From contig JBCBEC010000010.1 of assembly GCA_038528965.1 (NCBI GenBank), positions 1-64,000 of the forward strand: 64,000 bases of DNA. Direction: 5' to 3'. This document shows, one piece after another, positions 8,939 through 17,188 of this stretch. This DNA is from Lewinella sp038528965 (GTDB lineage: Bacteria; Bacteroidota; Bacteroidia; Chitinophagales; Saprospiraceae). A program made the translations under genes and the position numbers. The notes beneath the pieces are model-generated. The model was not told the DNA's origin and searched no databases. It worked only from the letters and a program-made list of their open reading frames with translations. Each line of letters starts with the position of its first letter. Positions within the stretch are counted from its first letter, which is position 1.

Positions 8939-9304
8939 ATGATGGTTAGATATCTCATTCTCCTACTTCTATTAGCTGCCGTTGTGACCTGCTGTGAGAG
9001 AGAACCGGTAGAGCAGCAGCGTACCGTTTGGGAAAAATTATTGCAATACGAAGAGGTAAGAACGCATATTGCTAAGTCCAATAGTACTTTAATTATCCGT
9101 GAGTCTGAACATTGCCGAAAGGGGGATTGTGAATCCTTATTCGCCTCGATTGATCCGCACTTACAAGTAAGGGTTTATGAAAAAATGGATCTATTTATGC
9201 GACGTATTAGAGAGTTTGTCGAAATTGAGGAGGTCGCTCCGGGCTACATGACTGTAAAGTTTCATACGGCAAGTGGTAGTCAATCGATCGAAATATCTGA
9301 ATAG
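8939..9304 (+). CDS. Small putative lipoprotein of unknown function
   Basis: This 121-residue protein has a hydrophobic N terminus (residues 4-17) ending in a candidate lipobox (VVTCC, Cys about 18-19) with Thr at the -1 position, which is tolerated but not ideal. The rest is a single small domain with a Cys pair (CRKGDC) and no family I recognise. A second ATG at 8942 could be the real start. The exported DUF4350 gene starts 50 bases downstream on the same strand. Confidence 0.6.
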   Translation: MMVRYLILLLLLAAVVTCCEREPVEQQRTVWEKLLQYEEVRTHIAKSNSTLIIRESEHCRKGDCESLFASIDPHLQVRVYEKMDLFMRRIREFVEIEEVAPGYMTVKFHTASGSQSIEISE

Positions 9305-9354
9305 CGAATAACAGGCTTGCGGAATCTTGGCCGATCACTAAAAAATCACCCACC

Positions 9355-10248
9355 ATGAAAAATGTTCCGCTTTTCTTCTGCCTGGTATTGGCTTGCACCA
9401 GCGTCCTTTCCGCCCAGCAAGTTGCCGATACCAGCCAGTTCTTTACCATTGAACAAGCCGCATATCCCGAAGGACAGGGCCCACGAGTCTGGGTGGATGC
9501 CGGACACCATAACTTTCATACGATTGAGGGACGCTACGCCGCATTTGGCAATGTACTCAAGGTAGATGGGTATCAGGTTGCGGATCAGCCAGAGCCGATT
9601 ACCGCTGAAGTACTAGCTGATTGTGAGATATACGTTATCGCTAATCCTTTGCACGAAAGCAATAAAGGTAATTGGACGAATCCTTGCCCAAGTGCATTTA
9701 CAGCAACTGAAATTGAGGTGGTACGCCAGTGGGTAGAGGAAGGCGGCAGTCTCTTTCTAATTGCTGATCATATGCCGTTTGGCGGTGCAGCAGCAGAACT
9801 TGGTGCGGCCTTTGGGGTCGAGTGGTCCAATTGTTTTGCCTTGGATAATCGCCGTCGAAACTTCGATCGTTTTTCGCGCAAGAAAGGCAACCTTGTTGAA
9901 ACAGCTTTAACGCAAGGTATCAACAGAATTGTAACTTTCACTGGGAGCGCTTTTCAGGCACCGGAAAATGCGGAAATCATCGTGGCACTAAGTGATGACT
10001 TTACGCTCTTGAGTCCAGAAATAGCGTGGGAGTTTACGGATGATACGCCCCATCAATCAGCAGCTGGCTGGCAGCAGATTGCCTATTTCGAATTTGGCGC
10101 TGGCCGAGTAGTCATCAGTGGTGAGGCCGCTATGTTTAGTGCTCAATTGGGTGGCCCACAGCGGCAAAAGTTTGGGATGAATACCAAAGTGGCGAAAGAG
10201 AATGTGCAACTGCTGCGAAACTTAGTTGGTTGGTTAGCCGGTAATTAA
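9355..10248 (+). CDS. Exported DUF4350-like (glutamine-amidotransferase-fold) protein
   Basis: The 297-residue protein has a signal peptide (residues 1-20, ending VLSAQ). The mature part resembles DUF4350/ThuA-like class I amidotransferase folds: WVDAGHHNFHT near the start, then LADCEIYVIANP, and a central VEEGGSLFLIADHMPFGG where such folds form the nucleotide or elbow region. No catalytic Cys is present at the expected elbow, so an amidotransferase activity is unlikely; it may be a binding or regulatory module. It could be co-transcribed with the small lipoprotein upstream. Confidence 0.7.
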   Translation: MKNVPLFFCLVLACTSVLSAQQVADTSQFFTIEQAAYPEGQGPRVWVDAGHHNFHTIEGRYAAFGNVLKVDGYQVADQPEPITAEVLADCEIYVIANPLHESNKGNWTNPCPSAFTATEIEVVRQWVEEGGSLFLIADHMPFGGAAAELGAAFGVEWSNCFALDNRRRNFDRFSRKKGNLVETALTQGINRIVTFTGSAFQAPENAEIIVALSDDFTLLSPEIAWEFTDDTPHQSAAGWQQIAYFEFGAGRVVISGEAAMFSAQLGGPQRQKFGMNTKVAKENVQLLRNLVGWLAGN

Positions 10249-10327
10249 GAGGAAAGAGCGCAGGCTTTACAGCGCAGGCCCTTTCCACCTTGAATTCTAC
10301 TAGCAATAAGCAATATTCGAGCGCGAA

Positions 10328-11221
10328 TTACTTCGAAATGGGTTTTGTATCTCCAACCGGGGCTAATGCCTCCAGTGGATATAGTTCTTCCTGTTGGAAG
10401 GTATTAAATTGATAGTCTGTCAGCGAAAAAGTATAGACGTGCTTCTTCTGCTTTTTTGGATCACCAAGTTGTATGGTAACTAAGTTTGGTAGATAAACAC
10501 CCTGGCTAGTGAGGGAGCGTTCTACCCGGATAGTTCCATCCTTTAAGCCAGCTGGCATCGGTAAAAAGAAATCGTTGATTGTAATCTCTGTGAGATCGAC
10601 CATCTTGGTCTCTTTGTTGATATAGACCAGCCATTGATCATGCTCTTTATGGGGGGCATCTTGTCCCCAAGTAGCGTACACCAAGTCGTATTGTTGACCC
10701 TCGAATTCCGCTTCGCCAGCGTAGCGGATAATTTCCGCTTGTAGTAGGCGCATAGGTGCTTCGATGACGTAATGATAGGTGGGCAGCCCCCAGCCGTAGC
10801 GTTTGTTATTTTTTGGCGTTGGTTCACCTCCCGGCTTTTGGTGGTACAATTCCCAAGATTGGAGGCCGTAGGTTTGGCCTTCCTTGCGTCCTTCCAAAAA
10901 AGTTATCTGGCCATCAAAGCTATTCGGAGTAAAGCGGAAGAGAATCTCATTGTTTTTATTTCCTGGTAAGGCATTCATGGGCATCATGCCCCAGGGCATT
11001 TTCCAGTCAAAGACACTCTTAACCTCGTAGGTGCTGACATCGGCAAATTTGTCATAGCCCATAGCCAGATAGGTTTCTTCCAGCAACTGAAGTCCTTTGG
11101 TAAAGTCATCAGATGTTTGATTTTGCAGTGCGTAATCAGTACGGATATCTGCTGTTTTGCAACCAGCCAGCATGATCAAAAGGATGGTGCTGAGGAATGC
11201 GGTGCGAATTATGTTTGACAT
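10328..11221 (-). CDS. Putative outer-membrane lipoprotein of unknown function
   Basis: The 297-residue protein starts at ATG 11221, chosen because it opens a lipoprotein signal (MSNIIRTAFLSTILLIMLAGC, lipobox LAGC, Cys 21). An in-frame upstream start would add 19 residues and hide this signal. The mature part is beta-rich (for example FDWKMPWGMMPMNALPG and ITINDFFLPMPAGLKDG), suggesting a LolA/LolB-like sheet, but I do not recognise the family. It is the third gene of a minus-strand group behind the TetR regulator and SRPBCC gene; the palindrome 11271-11290 lies in the gap between, so co-transcription is uncertain. Confidence 0.75.
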   Translation of the reverse strand: MSNIIRTAFLSTILLIMLAGCKTADIRTDYALQNQTSDDFTKGLQLLEETYLAMGYDKFADVSTYEVKSVFDWKMPWGMMPMNALPGNKNNEILFRFTPNSFDGQITFLEGRKEGQTYGLQSWELYHQKPGGEPTPKNNKRYGWGLPTYHYVIEAPMRLLQAEIIRYAGEAEFEGQQYDLVYATWGQDAPHKEHDQWLVYINKETKMVDLTEITINDFFLPMPAGLKDGTIRVERSLTSQGVYLPNLVTIQLGDPKKQKKHVYTFSLTDYQFNTFQQEELYPLEALAPVGDTKPISK

Positions 11222-11270
11222 TGTATTAGGATTTTTGAGTGAAAAAGAAGAGGTGGCTTCGGGGCCGTAA

Positions 11271-11290
11271 CGACGCATTGCAATGCGTCG
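11271..11290. repeat. 20-bp perfect palindrome CGACGCATTGCAATGCGTCG
   Basis: This exact self-complementary sequence lies in the gap between the lipoprotein and SRPBCC genes. Its core GACGCATTGCAATGCGTC recurs at 44316-44335, with related hairpins at 56064-56081 and 57039-57075. It looks like a dispersed REP-like intergenic element. Confidence 0.7.
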
Positions 11291-11293
11291 CTA

Positions 11294-11761
11294 CTATGCC
11301 ACCTGCCGCTCCAGGTTTTTGAGCGCCTTCGTCATGACAGTGGGAATCATGATATTCCGCGCCATAAAACGCTTAACGAAATTGCCGTTAGGGTGAAAGA
11401 ATTGCGTCCAAGTTACCTTGGTACCTTCAGGAGTTGATTCCAGTTTGATATGCCCCAGGTGATCCTTCACCAGGTGCATGTCTCCTATGCGGTAGGCGTA
11501 ACCGTAAGGCGGATCCCAGTGTACAATTTTCTCCTCCAGGAGGTCGGGGCCAAACTGGCAATGGCGCTCGCAGCCTTCACCCCATTCCCCGGCTTCGTTG
11601 GCTTGCACCAATTCAACGTGCTTGATCATCGGCATCCATTGGGTCATGCCTTGATGATCGGCTACTACCTTCCATACCTCCTCAATCGGGGCATGTACCA
11701 GATAGCTTTTTTCTACTTGTTGAGGGGCTGTGGTGAATTGAGATACATTCAGAGTTTTCAT
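11294..11761 (-). CDS. SRPBCC-family (START/polyketide-cyclase-like) protein
   Basis: This 155-residue cytosolic protein starts at ATG 11761 (a TTG six bases upstream is less likely). It fits the SRPBCC helix-grip fold: KSYLVHAPIEEVWKVVADHQG followed by strands and a long C-terminal helix (NIMIPTVMTKALKNLERQ). Such proteins bind hydrophobic ligands; the ligand is unknown. It has no signal peptide, unlike the two exported SRPBCC proteins at 45-46 kb. It lies 54 bases downstream of the tetR-type gene, and a perfect TAGACTGGTCTA palindrome between them (11783-11794) suggests direct control. Confidence 0.85.
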   Translation of the reverse strand: MKTLNVSQFTTAPQQVEKSYLVHAPIEEVWKVVADHQGMTQWMPMIKHVELVQANEAGEWGEGCERHCQFGPDLLEEKIVHWDPPYGYAYRIGDMHLVKDHLGHIKLESTPEGTKVTWTQFFHPNGNFVKRFMARNIMIPTVMTKALKNLERQVA

Positions 11762-11782
11762 AGTCAATCAGTTATTTTAATT

Positions 11783-11794
11783 TAGACCAGTCTA
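11783..11794. promoter_or_regulatory. Candidate TetR operator TAGACTGGTCTA
   Basis: A perfect 12-bp palindrome lies 22 bases upstream of the SRPBCC start. It shares the half-site TAGAC with the palindrome 12408-12429 in front of the tetR-type gene, which suggests the same repressor binds both. Confidence 0.55.
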
Positions 11795-11815
11795 CTTATT
11801 TTGCTGGAAAAAATT

Positions 11816-12397
11816 TTAGTTTGTAATAAAGTCAAAGGTCATTTGATACCAGCGGTCCATGTAAGCACGTGAGCGCGTTACCTTCATTCTGGAAAAACTA
11901 CCGTAAATACCAGCGTGCAGATATTCGGCCAACTCTAGCGCCGTATAGTTCGTCGTAATTTCACCGGCTTGCTGTCCTAGTTCTACACACTCGGCCACCG
12001 CCTGGATCAGCTTTTGAAAACCATTGTCGGCGGCTTCACCGATGATGTCATTGTTTCTCCCTACTTCGTTGGATACTGTATTGATCAAGCATCCACCGGC
12101 GTACTCGTCTGCTTCGTTGGCATCAATCAAAATGCGATAGAATGACCGGAGTCGACTTAAAGGCGATGGGTCTTCGGTTTGCAATAATCCCCTAATCCAG
12201 GCAGAGTAGTCACGGCCGTACGATTCCAATGCAGCTTTGATGAAAGCTTCTTTGGACGGAAAGAAATTGTAAAAGGAGCCTTTAGGGATACCACTAGCTT
12301 TGAGGATTTGATTAATACCCACATTGTGGTAGCCTTGGGTTCTCACCAATTCTATTCCACGCTGGATCACATCCTCAATATTATGCTTGTATCCCAT
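11816..12397 (-). CDS. TetR-family transcriptional regulator
   Basis: The 193-residue protein has the N-terminal TetR helix-turn-helix (about 8-55, including GINQILKASGIPKGSFYNFFPSKEAFIKA) and a helical ligand-binding domain. The subfamily resembles NemR/AcuR-type repressors that sense electrophiles or small organics; the effector here is not known. It precedes the SRPBCC gene on the minus strand. TAGAC-type palindromes are found both in its own promoter (12408-12429) and before the SRPBCC gene, so autorepression and control of that gene are likely. Confidence 0.92.
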   Translation of the reverse strand: MGYKHNIEDVIQRGIELVRTQGYHNVGINQILKASGIPKGSFYNFFPSKEAFIKAALESYGRDYSAWIRGLLQTEDPSPLSRLRSFYRILIDANEADEYAGGCLINTVSNEVGRNNDIIGEAADNGFQKLIQAVAECVELGQQAGEITTNYTALELAEYLHAGIYGSFSRMKVTRSRAYMDRWYQMTFDFITN

Positions 12398-12407
12398 GCC
12401 TCGGTAA

Positions 12408-12429
12408 AATTAGACCGTTTTGTCTAATT
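12408..12429. promoter_or_regulatory. Candidate autoregulatory TetR operator
   Basis: AATTAGAC (12408-12415), spacer CGTTTT, GTCTAATT (12422-12429) is a perfect inverted repeat starting 11 bases upstream of the tetR-type start. The arms contain the same TAGAC half-site as the 11783-11794 palindrome. Confidence 0.6.
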
Positions 12430-12633
12430 GTAATAGTATTTAGCGCAAAATAGTTTTTTGTCTTGCTCGGAAAAAATAAAAATCCTAATTCGTTTTTTGA
12501 CTTAATATTTTGATATATAGTTGTTTAGGCGTCTATTAGCAAGGTGGGAATTAATTTGCCTTTAGTTTGTAATCCAACCGTTTAATACCACTTTTATTGA
12601 TAAATAAGAGAAGAGGAAGAGCCAAAAAAGCAA

Positions 12634-12661
12634 TGCAGTTCATTCCTTTGAACGAACTGCA
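12634..12661. terminator. Hairpin downstream of the NIPSNAP-like gene
   Basis: TGCAGTTC (12634-12641) pairs with GAACTGCA (12654-12661), with inner pairing between GTTC and GAAC. It lies about 195 bases past the NIPSNAP-like stop and has no T tract, so the terminator role is tentative. Confidence 0.35.
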
Positions 12662-12855
12662 AGCGAAATCAATAATAGCTATACTTGACGCGAAGCTGTT
12701 TGGGATTTTCCCAAGCCGCTTCGGTCAGTATATACTGTACTTAAAGCAGGTTTGGATTCCCAAACTACTTTAACGTCAGTATAAATTCTGTGCGTTGTAA
12801 ATGAAATACTGTTTCTTAACCGGCCTGATCGACCTCCGCTAGACCTGCGCAAAAT

Positions 12856-13707
12856 CTATTCGATAATGGCCTGTAGCAAGAAGACATCTTTATAAGGCGT
12901 GGCCTCATCTCGGAGGTGGACATATCGCTTATAAGTCTTGTTTTGCATCAAACGGTCGAATGAGTCCTTACCGCCCCATTTGGCAAAACCAACCATGCTT
13001 GGTGTGTATTTGCCGTGAGTGCAGGTATTTAATGGGTTGAGCGTCGCAATAGGTTGGTAACCAAATTCTGGCTGCATCGCCACTGGAGCTACGTGCCCAA
13101 AGTATTCTTCAAGTTTTGGAGCATTTGCTTGATCAATCCAGAGGGCAGCGAAGTCATAGTAGCTTTCATTATCAAGGGTGATATTCACATCTTCTCCCAC
13201 TTGGAAATAGCCGAGATAGAGGAAGTCCATGGCAGAATTACGAATGTTTCTAAGCTCCAGATAGCGTATATCTTGGTTGAACGCCTCCTTTTGTTCGTAA
13301 CTGTCCCAGATAAAGAAGCCCACAACCTGGGCTGGTGCGGTTCCAAATTTCGTATCAACCACCTGAAAGGTCTGTGCGCCTTGCAGCCCGTATTCCATTG
13401 CCACTGGAAATATCTTTGGAAAGTAATCCTCAGCGACGATGCTTTCTTTCCCTGGCGTGATACTGAAGAGTGCTACTTCTACTACTTTTCCTGCTGGGAA
13501 CGTGAAGTCTACAGTCTTTAATGCTGAACTTGTTGGTGCTGCTGCCCGGTCTGCGGCTGGTATAACAGCTGAGGTGGTCGTTTGTACCTCGGTCATACTG
13601 GTTTTGGCAGCACAAGCCGCGGGATCACATTTTTGGGCAAGTAGCGGCATTGACAAGTAAGCTGAGAACGACAGCAATAGTATACTAATAACTGTTTTGA
13701 ATTTCAT
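12856..13707 (-). CDS. Exported NIPSNAP/DUF1330-like protein with two ferredoxin-like repeats
   Basis: The 283-residue protein starts at ATG 13707, which opens a signal peptide (MKFKTVISILLLSFSAYLSM, cleavage near LLAQK). The mature protein holds two dimeric alpha-beta-barrel-like repeats: residues about 75-170 (VEVALFSITPGKESIVAEDYF) and 185-283 (YYDFAALWIDQANAPKLEEYF). Such modules bind small molecules or act in monooxygenase-like folds, but no catalytic function is indicated. A Cys/Ala/Thr-rich linker follows the signal. It is transcribed divergently from the TPR-LytTR regulator, 115 bases away, suggesting that regulator controls it. Confidence 0.7.
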   Translation of the reverse strand: MKFKTVISILLLSFSAYLSMPLLAQKCDPAACAAKTSMTEVQTTTSAVIPAADRAAAPTSSALKTVDFTFPAGKVVEVALFSITPGKESIVAEDYFPKIFPVAMEYGLQGAQTFQVVDTKFGTAPAQVVGFFIWDSYEQKEAFNQDIRYLELRNIRNSAMDFLYLGYFQVGEDVNITLDNESYYDFAALWIDQANAPKLEEYFGHVAPVAMQPEFGYQPIATLNPLNTCTHGKYTPSMVGFAKWGGKDSFDRLMQNKTYKRYVHLRDEATPYKDVFLLQAIIE

Positions 13708-13770
13708 CACTTCGTTTTTTGTCGGTGAAATATGATGGTCCAAACTTATGGCCAAAACTCAGCAGGAATA

Positions 13771-13833
13771 ATTTTTTGGTATGAATGGGAAAGGATTTAA
13801 AAGTTAATTGCTATTTTTTGGCATGAATGGGAA
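13771..13833 (+). repeat. Direct repeat duplicating the TPR-LytTR start region
   Basis: ATTTTTTGGYATGAATGGGAA occurs at 13771-13791 and 13813-13833 with one difference and a 42-bp period. The second copy holds the likely start codon (ATG 13823). The first copy opens an eight-codon frame that ends at TAA 13805-13807. Confidence 0.75.
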
Positions 13834-15568
13834 GATTGTGTCCTCTGGAATCTTACAACGTATTGCGGTGCTACCCTTTGTAAATGAGGGGGCTGATGAA
13901 ATGGACTATTTAACTGATGGACTCACTGACCTCTGTAGAAATACGCTCATTCATTCCCCACATTATTTTTCCATTACTAAAGAAAGTGTTGATCGTCTTC
14001 AACAATGGCCCGGTCTCGAATTGGCAGGCATCCACGAGAAACTTAATGTTGAGCTCATCCTCAGTGCAGCTTTAAGTGGTGGAACTGGACTAAAATTCAA
14101 AATACAACTGCATCAAAGAGAAACCACTAGGCCGCTGTGGGAGAAAAGTATCGATTTGAGTCAGCAGGAGATTTTCCAGCTTGGTCATTTAGTCTTACAG
14201 GCTTTGGGGGAGGTATTAAACATTTCCGACCGGCGCCCTGGTCCATCTATGCCCAGTAGCCGACGTGCTTATCGAGCGTTTTTGCTGGGGGGGCACTACC
14301 TCAATCGCTGGGAACGAGCGTACGTAGAGTTGGCTTTGCAGCAGTTTCGTTTAGTTTTCGAGCTAGAGCCCGATTTCGTCCCTGCTTGCCTCGGTATTGC
14401 CAAGGCCACTATCTTTTTAGTTGGCAGGGGCTATCAACCCGCAAGGCAAGAGTATCCCGCGGTGGCAAAGCTTCTAGAGGACATGATTCGCTTCCGACCT
14501 GATTACGGTGAACTCTATATTTATCGTGGTATAATTCAGTTCTTTTACGAACTAGATTGGGCTGCGGCTTATGAGAACATTGAACGAGGCTTAGAATCCT
14601 TTAGCGAAGCGTCAGAGGCTTATGCTACCTTGTCATTTTTCTGGTATGGTATGCGAGAATACGATCGTGCTATTGATGCACTGCAAATTGCGCTGGAGTA
14701 TAATCCGCTTTCTGTAGCCCTTATCAATATGCTGGGTGATATCCAACTTAGTGCTCGGCGTTTTGATGCTGCAAAGAAGACGTTCAACCAAATTCTAGAC
14801 CTCCAAGCGGGAGATAAAGTAGCCATTGAAAACCTGATGTACATGGCCGCGCTTGATGGTAATACCAGGCAAGTACGCCACTACCTAAAAGAATTGACGA
14901 AAGGGGGAAAAGCTAGTGTACTTGATTTTCCACGTTTGGCCTATGTGTACCCCTACCTGATGATGAAGAAAGAGGTGGCCGCTCTAGAGCAGGAATTATT
15001 TCCACCTTCCGGGCATTTAGATCCAGTTTATTACGGTCGACGGGCGGGCTATTTCGCAAGTCAGAAAAAATGGGAACAAGTAATGAGAGCGATTGAGCAG
15101 GTATTTGACGCTCGTTACGGTTTACTATATGTATTGACTGATCCTCAGTTTGAGCCGGTACGAAGCTGGAAGCGCTACCGCCAATTGGAGCAACAAATTA
15201 AGCTACCACAATTGGATCAGAGCGGACACGAACTACAATTGCAAAGTGATTTAAAGGAGTCGCTCTTGGTAGACCCTAATCGGATCTTGTATTTGCAGGC
15301 TGATGAGAAGTACGTTCGCATTGTCATGCAGTCTTATTTTCGGGTTCAAACCAAAATCCTTAGGATCAGTCTTAGTCGTTTGCTTAAGCAGCTGCCAAGT
15401 GCCGATTTCTACCGTTGCCATCGCTCTTATGCCATCAATCGGGCATTGCCCCTGGTTTGGCAAGGTAACGCACACGGCCTATGGTTGCATTCACAGAAGT
15501 TTGGGTTTAGGGTTCCGGTATCACGGACTAAGATTATGGAGGTAAAGCGGATGTTTGGACAACATTAG
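13823..15568 (+). CDS. TPR-containing LytTR-family transcriptional regulator
   Basis: The protein has 581 residues from ATG 13823 (a TTG at 13808 could add five). Residues about 10-130 form the FlgO/TolB-N-like domain seen in adenylate-cyclase-type and TPR regulators (IAVLPFVNEGADEMDYLTDG). Residues about 150-440 are TPR-like helical repeats (for example YDRAIDALQIALEYNPLSVA). The C-terminal 100 residues are a LytTR DNA-binding domain (ILYLQADEKYVRIVMQS, then FYRCHRSYAINRA). It lacks a receiver domain, so it is not a classical response regulator. It is divergent from the NIPSNAP-like gene and 38 bases upstream of a small membrane protein. Confidence 0.82.
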   Translation: MNGKIVSSGILQRIAVLPFVNEGADEMDYLTDGLTDLCRNTLIHSPHYFSITKESVDRLQQWPGLELAGIHEKLNVELILSAALSGGTGLKFKIQLHQRETTRPLWEKSIDLSQQEIFQLGHLVLQALGEVLNISDRRPGPSMPSSRRAYRAFLLGGHYLNRWERAYVELALQQFRLVFELEPDFVPACLGIAKATIFLVGRGYQPARQEYPAVAKLLEDMIRFRPDYGELYIYRGIIQFFYELDWAAAYENIERGLESFSEASEAYATLSFFWYGMREYDRAIDALQIALEYNPLSVALINMLGDIQLSARRFDAAKKTFNQILDLQAGDKVAIENLMYMAALDGNTRQVRHYLKELTKGGKASVLDFPRLAYVYPYLMMKKEVAALEQELFPPSGHLDPVYYGRRAGYFASQKKWEQVMRAIEQVFDARYGLLYVLTDPQFEPVRSWKRYRQLEQQIKLPQLDQSGHELQLQSDLKESLLVDPNRILYLQADEKYVRIVMQSYFRVQTKILRISLSRLLKQLPSADFYRCHRSYAINRALPLVWQGNAHGLWLHSQKFGFRVPVSRTKIMEVKRMFGQH

Positions 15569-15606
15569 CTTGATTCATACCTGAGAAAGTTCGTAGCATT
15601 GGAACT

Positions 15607-16161
15607 ATGAAAGAGTTTTGGCAGCGCCTCCGTAGTATTGATTCTAATTTCATCATCGCCGCCTCTGCGGTAGTGATCAGTTTGTGTGCCCTTTTGGTAT
15701 CCCTACAAGAGGTTCGCATTATGCGGCAACAGCAAAAGGCCACCATGTTTCCCTTCGTAACGGCTAGTCGGACCTATAATAATGATGGCTTTCGATTGGA
15801 AGTACGCAACAGTGGAACTGGATTAGCTAAAATCAATTCGGTTCTCATTACCGACGGTGAGAAATATTATACGAATTGGCTAGAAGTGATTGAGGCCTAC
15901 CTTCCGGATAGTTTGGTGTTTGGCTATGACAAGCTAAAGATGAATACGATCAATGGACTCATCATTACACCAAATGAGTCGGTCAATCTATTTTCTGTAT
16001 TCTGGAGCCCGGCAACCAGAATGCTTGAGGAGCGAACCCGCAACCTACAACTCATTATCTGCTATTCGTCGCTATTGGATGATCATTGGAAATTGGAAGA
16101 TGGCGTCCAAGAACCTATCTCTGAGCCGTGTGAACGGATCGAGGAGCGGGAGTTTTACTGA
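15607..16161 (+). CDS. Membrane-anchored protein of unknown function
   Basis: This 184-residue protein has one N-terminal transmembrane helix (about 14-34, IIAASAVVISLCALLVSL) followed by a short basic coiled segment and a soluble beta-rich domain (TASRTYNNDGFRLEVRNSGTGLAKI). The topology suggests a cytoplasmic tail of about 13 residues and an exposed domain. No family recognised. It follows the TPR-LytTR regulator by 38 bases and may be in the same transcript. Confidence 0.65.
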   Translation: MKEFWQRLRSIDSNFIIAASAVVISLCALLVSLQEVRIMRQQQKATMFPFVTASRTYNNDGFRLEVRNSGTGLAKINSVLITDGEKYYTNWLEVIEAYLPDSLVFGYDKLKMNTINGLIITPNESVNLFSVFWSPATRMLEERTRNLQLIICYSSLLDDHWKLEDGVQEPISEPCERIEEREFY

Positions 16162-16205
16162 TGTATTCTAAGATTTTTTTGACTGGGAAGTCTGGTGACG
16201 TATCT

Positions 16206-16337
16206 CCCATCGAAAAAATTAGATAACTCGTTTTTTCTAATTCACTAAGTTGATGATTTTTGGTTGTAGTGACTTGATAATAAGTGTTTTGTGAAAGTGT
16301 TAAAACCCATCGAAAAAATTAAATAACTCGTTTTTTC
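16206..16337. repeat. Two 32-bp direct repeats, each able to form a hairpin
   Basis: CCCATCGAAAAAATTARATA and the following ACTCGTTTTTTC occur at 16206-16237 and 16306-16337 with one difference and a 100-bp period. Each contains GAAAAAA and TTTTTTC arms that can pair. They lie between convergent genes and could act as bidirectional terminators or be a repeat element. Confidence 0.65.
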
Positions 16338-16378
16338 GAGCAGATTTTATCCCTCCAAGAAGCACAATTTTGCCCTTC

Positions 16379-17140
16379 CTAGTTCACCACCACATTGACC
16401 TTGTCCACTCCCGTATTTCCCGTCGCCGGATCATAAGCATAAACCACAATTTCGTACAGCCCCGATGCTGGTACCAGAAACTCTCCTTTGAAAAGATTGG
16501 GCTGATCGATACGCAGTTCCACTTCACCAGCAGCTTCACCGTCTAGCTTAATCATGGCCTTTACTTCCATTTTATTGGCATCCCAAAGCCCTCCGTCGCT
16601 GATGGTACAGCCACACATCATGACTACATTGGCAGTGATGGAAAGCTTATTTGCCGCTCGTTCGTTGAGAGTGATGAACTGATGGGTACGGGGAGAGAGG
16701 ACGTCTATTATGAAGCCGGGTATTTCGAGCACTATTCCATCTCCCAAGATATCCTTCCCAGGTATGCCCCAAATTTCTGTACTGCTCACAGCTGCCGCTT
16801 GCCGTTGATTTACCGGTGCAGTAACACTTATTTCCAGTAATGTCGGTTGGTCCAAATCTAATACTGCGGTGAACTTTGCGGTATTATCGTCCGCCAGTTG
16901 CGTATAGCGCTCTCGACTTTCCCGCATTATTTTATCTGTATTGCCCGTACTTCCTTCTGTGATGCCCTGGGCCAGAATTTCTTGCGTCATTTTATTGCGA
17001 ATGATCACATGCGCACCACCCACAGAACTACCAATGAACTTGGCATCCTTCGCCTTGGCTCTCACCACAATGGTTGTTGGAGTGGCGAACATAAAGGTGC
17101 TGGCCACTAGCAGTGCAAATACAGAAAATAGAACTCTCAT
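16379..17140 (-). CDS. Exported protein of unknown function, possible Ig-like fold
   Basis: The 253-residue protein has a signal peptide (residues 1-20, cleavage near FATP). The mature part opens TIVVRAKAKDAKFIGSSVGG and ends in a segment resembling Ig-like/bacterial-surface strands (LYEIVVYAYDPATGNTGVDK). Three Cys or Met in VVMMCGCTISDGG are unusual but not a known motif. I do not recognise a family. It is 48 bases downstream of the LOG-family gene on the same strand. Confidence 0.7.
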   Translation of the reverse strand: MRVLFSVFALLVASTFMFATPTTIVVRAKAKDAKFIGSSVGGAHVIIRNKMTQEILAQGITEGSTGNTDKIMRESRERYTQLADDNTAKFTAVLDLDQPTLLEISVTAPVNQRQAAAVSSTEIWGIPGKDILGDGIVLEIPGFIIDVLSPRTHQFITLNERAANKLSITANVVMMCGCTISDGGLWDANKMEVKAMIKLDGEAAGEVELRIDQPNLFKGEFLVPASGLYEIVVYAYDPATGNTGVDKVNVVVN

Positions 17141-17188
17141 AAGGGTAGATATTGAGTTGCTAAAGATAGCTACAATTTGCTCGTGTCT

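Larger units (their letters stand above)
12398..12855. other. 458-bp gene-free gap between TetR and NIPSNAP-like genes
   Basis: Apart from the TetR operator (12408-12429) and a stem TGCAGTTC / GAACTGCA at 12634-12661, I see nothing identifiable. The 12430-12600 part is AT-rich; 12690-12790 contains loosely repeated CCCAA and TTTGGGA segments. No open frame with a credible start was found. Confidence 0.5.
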
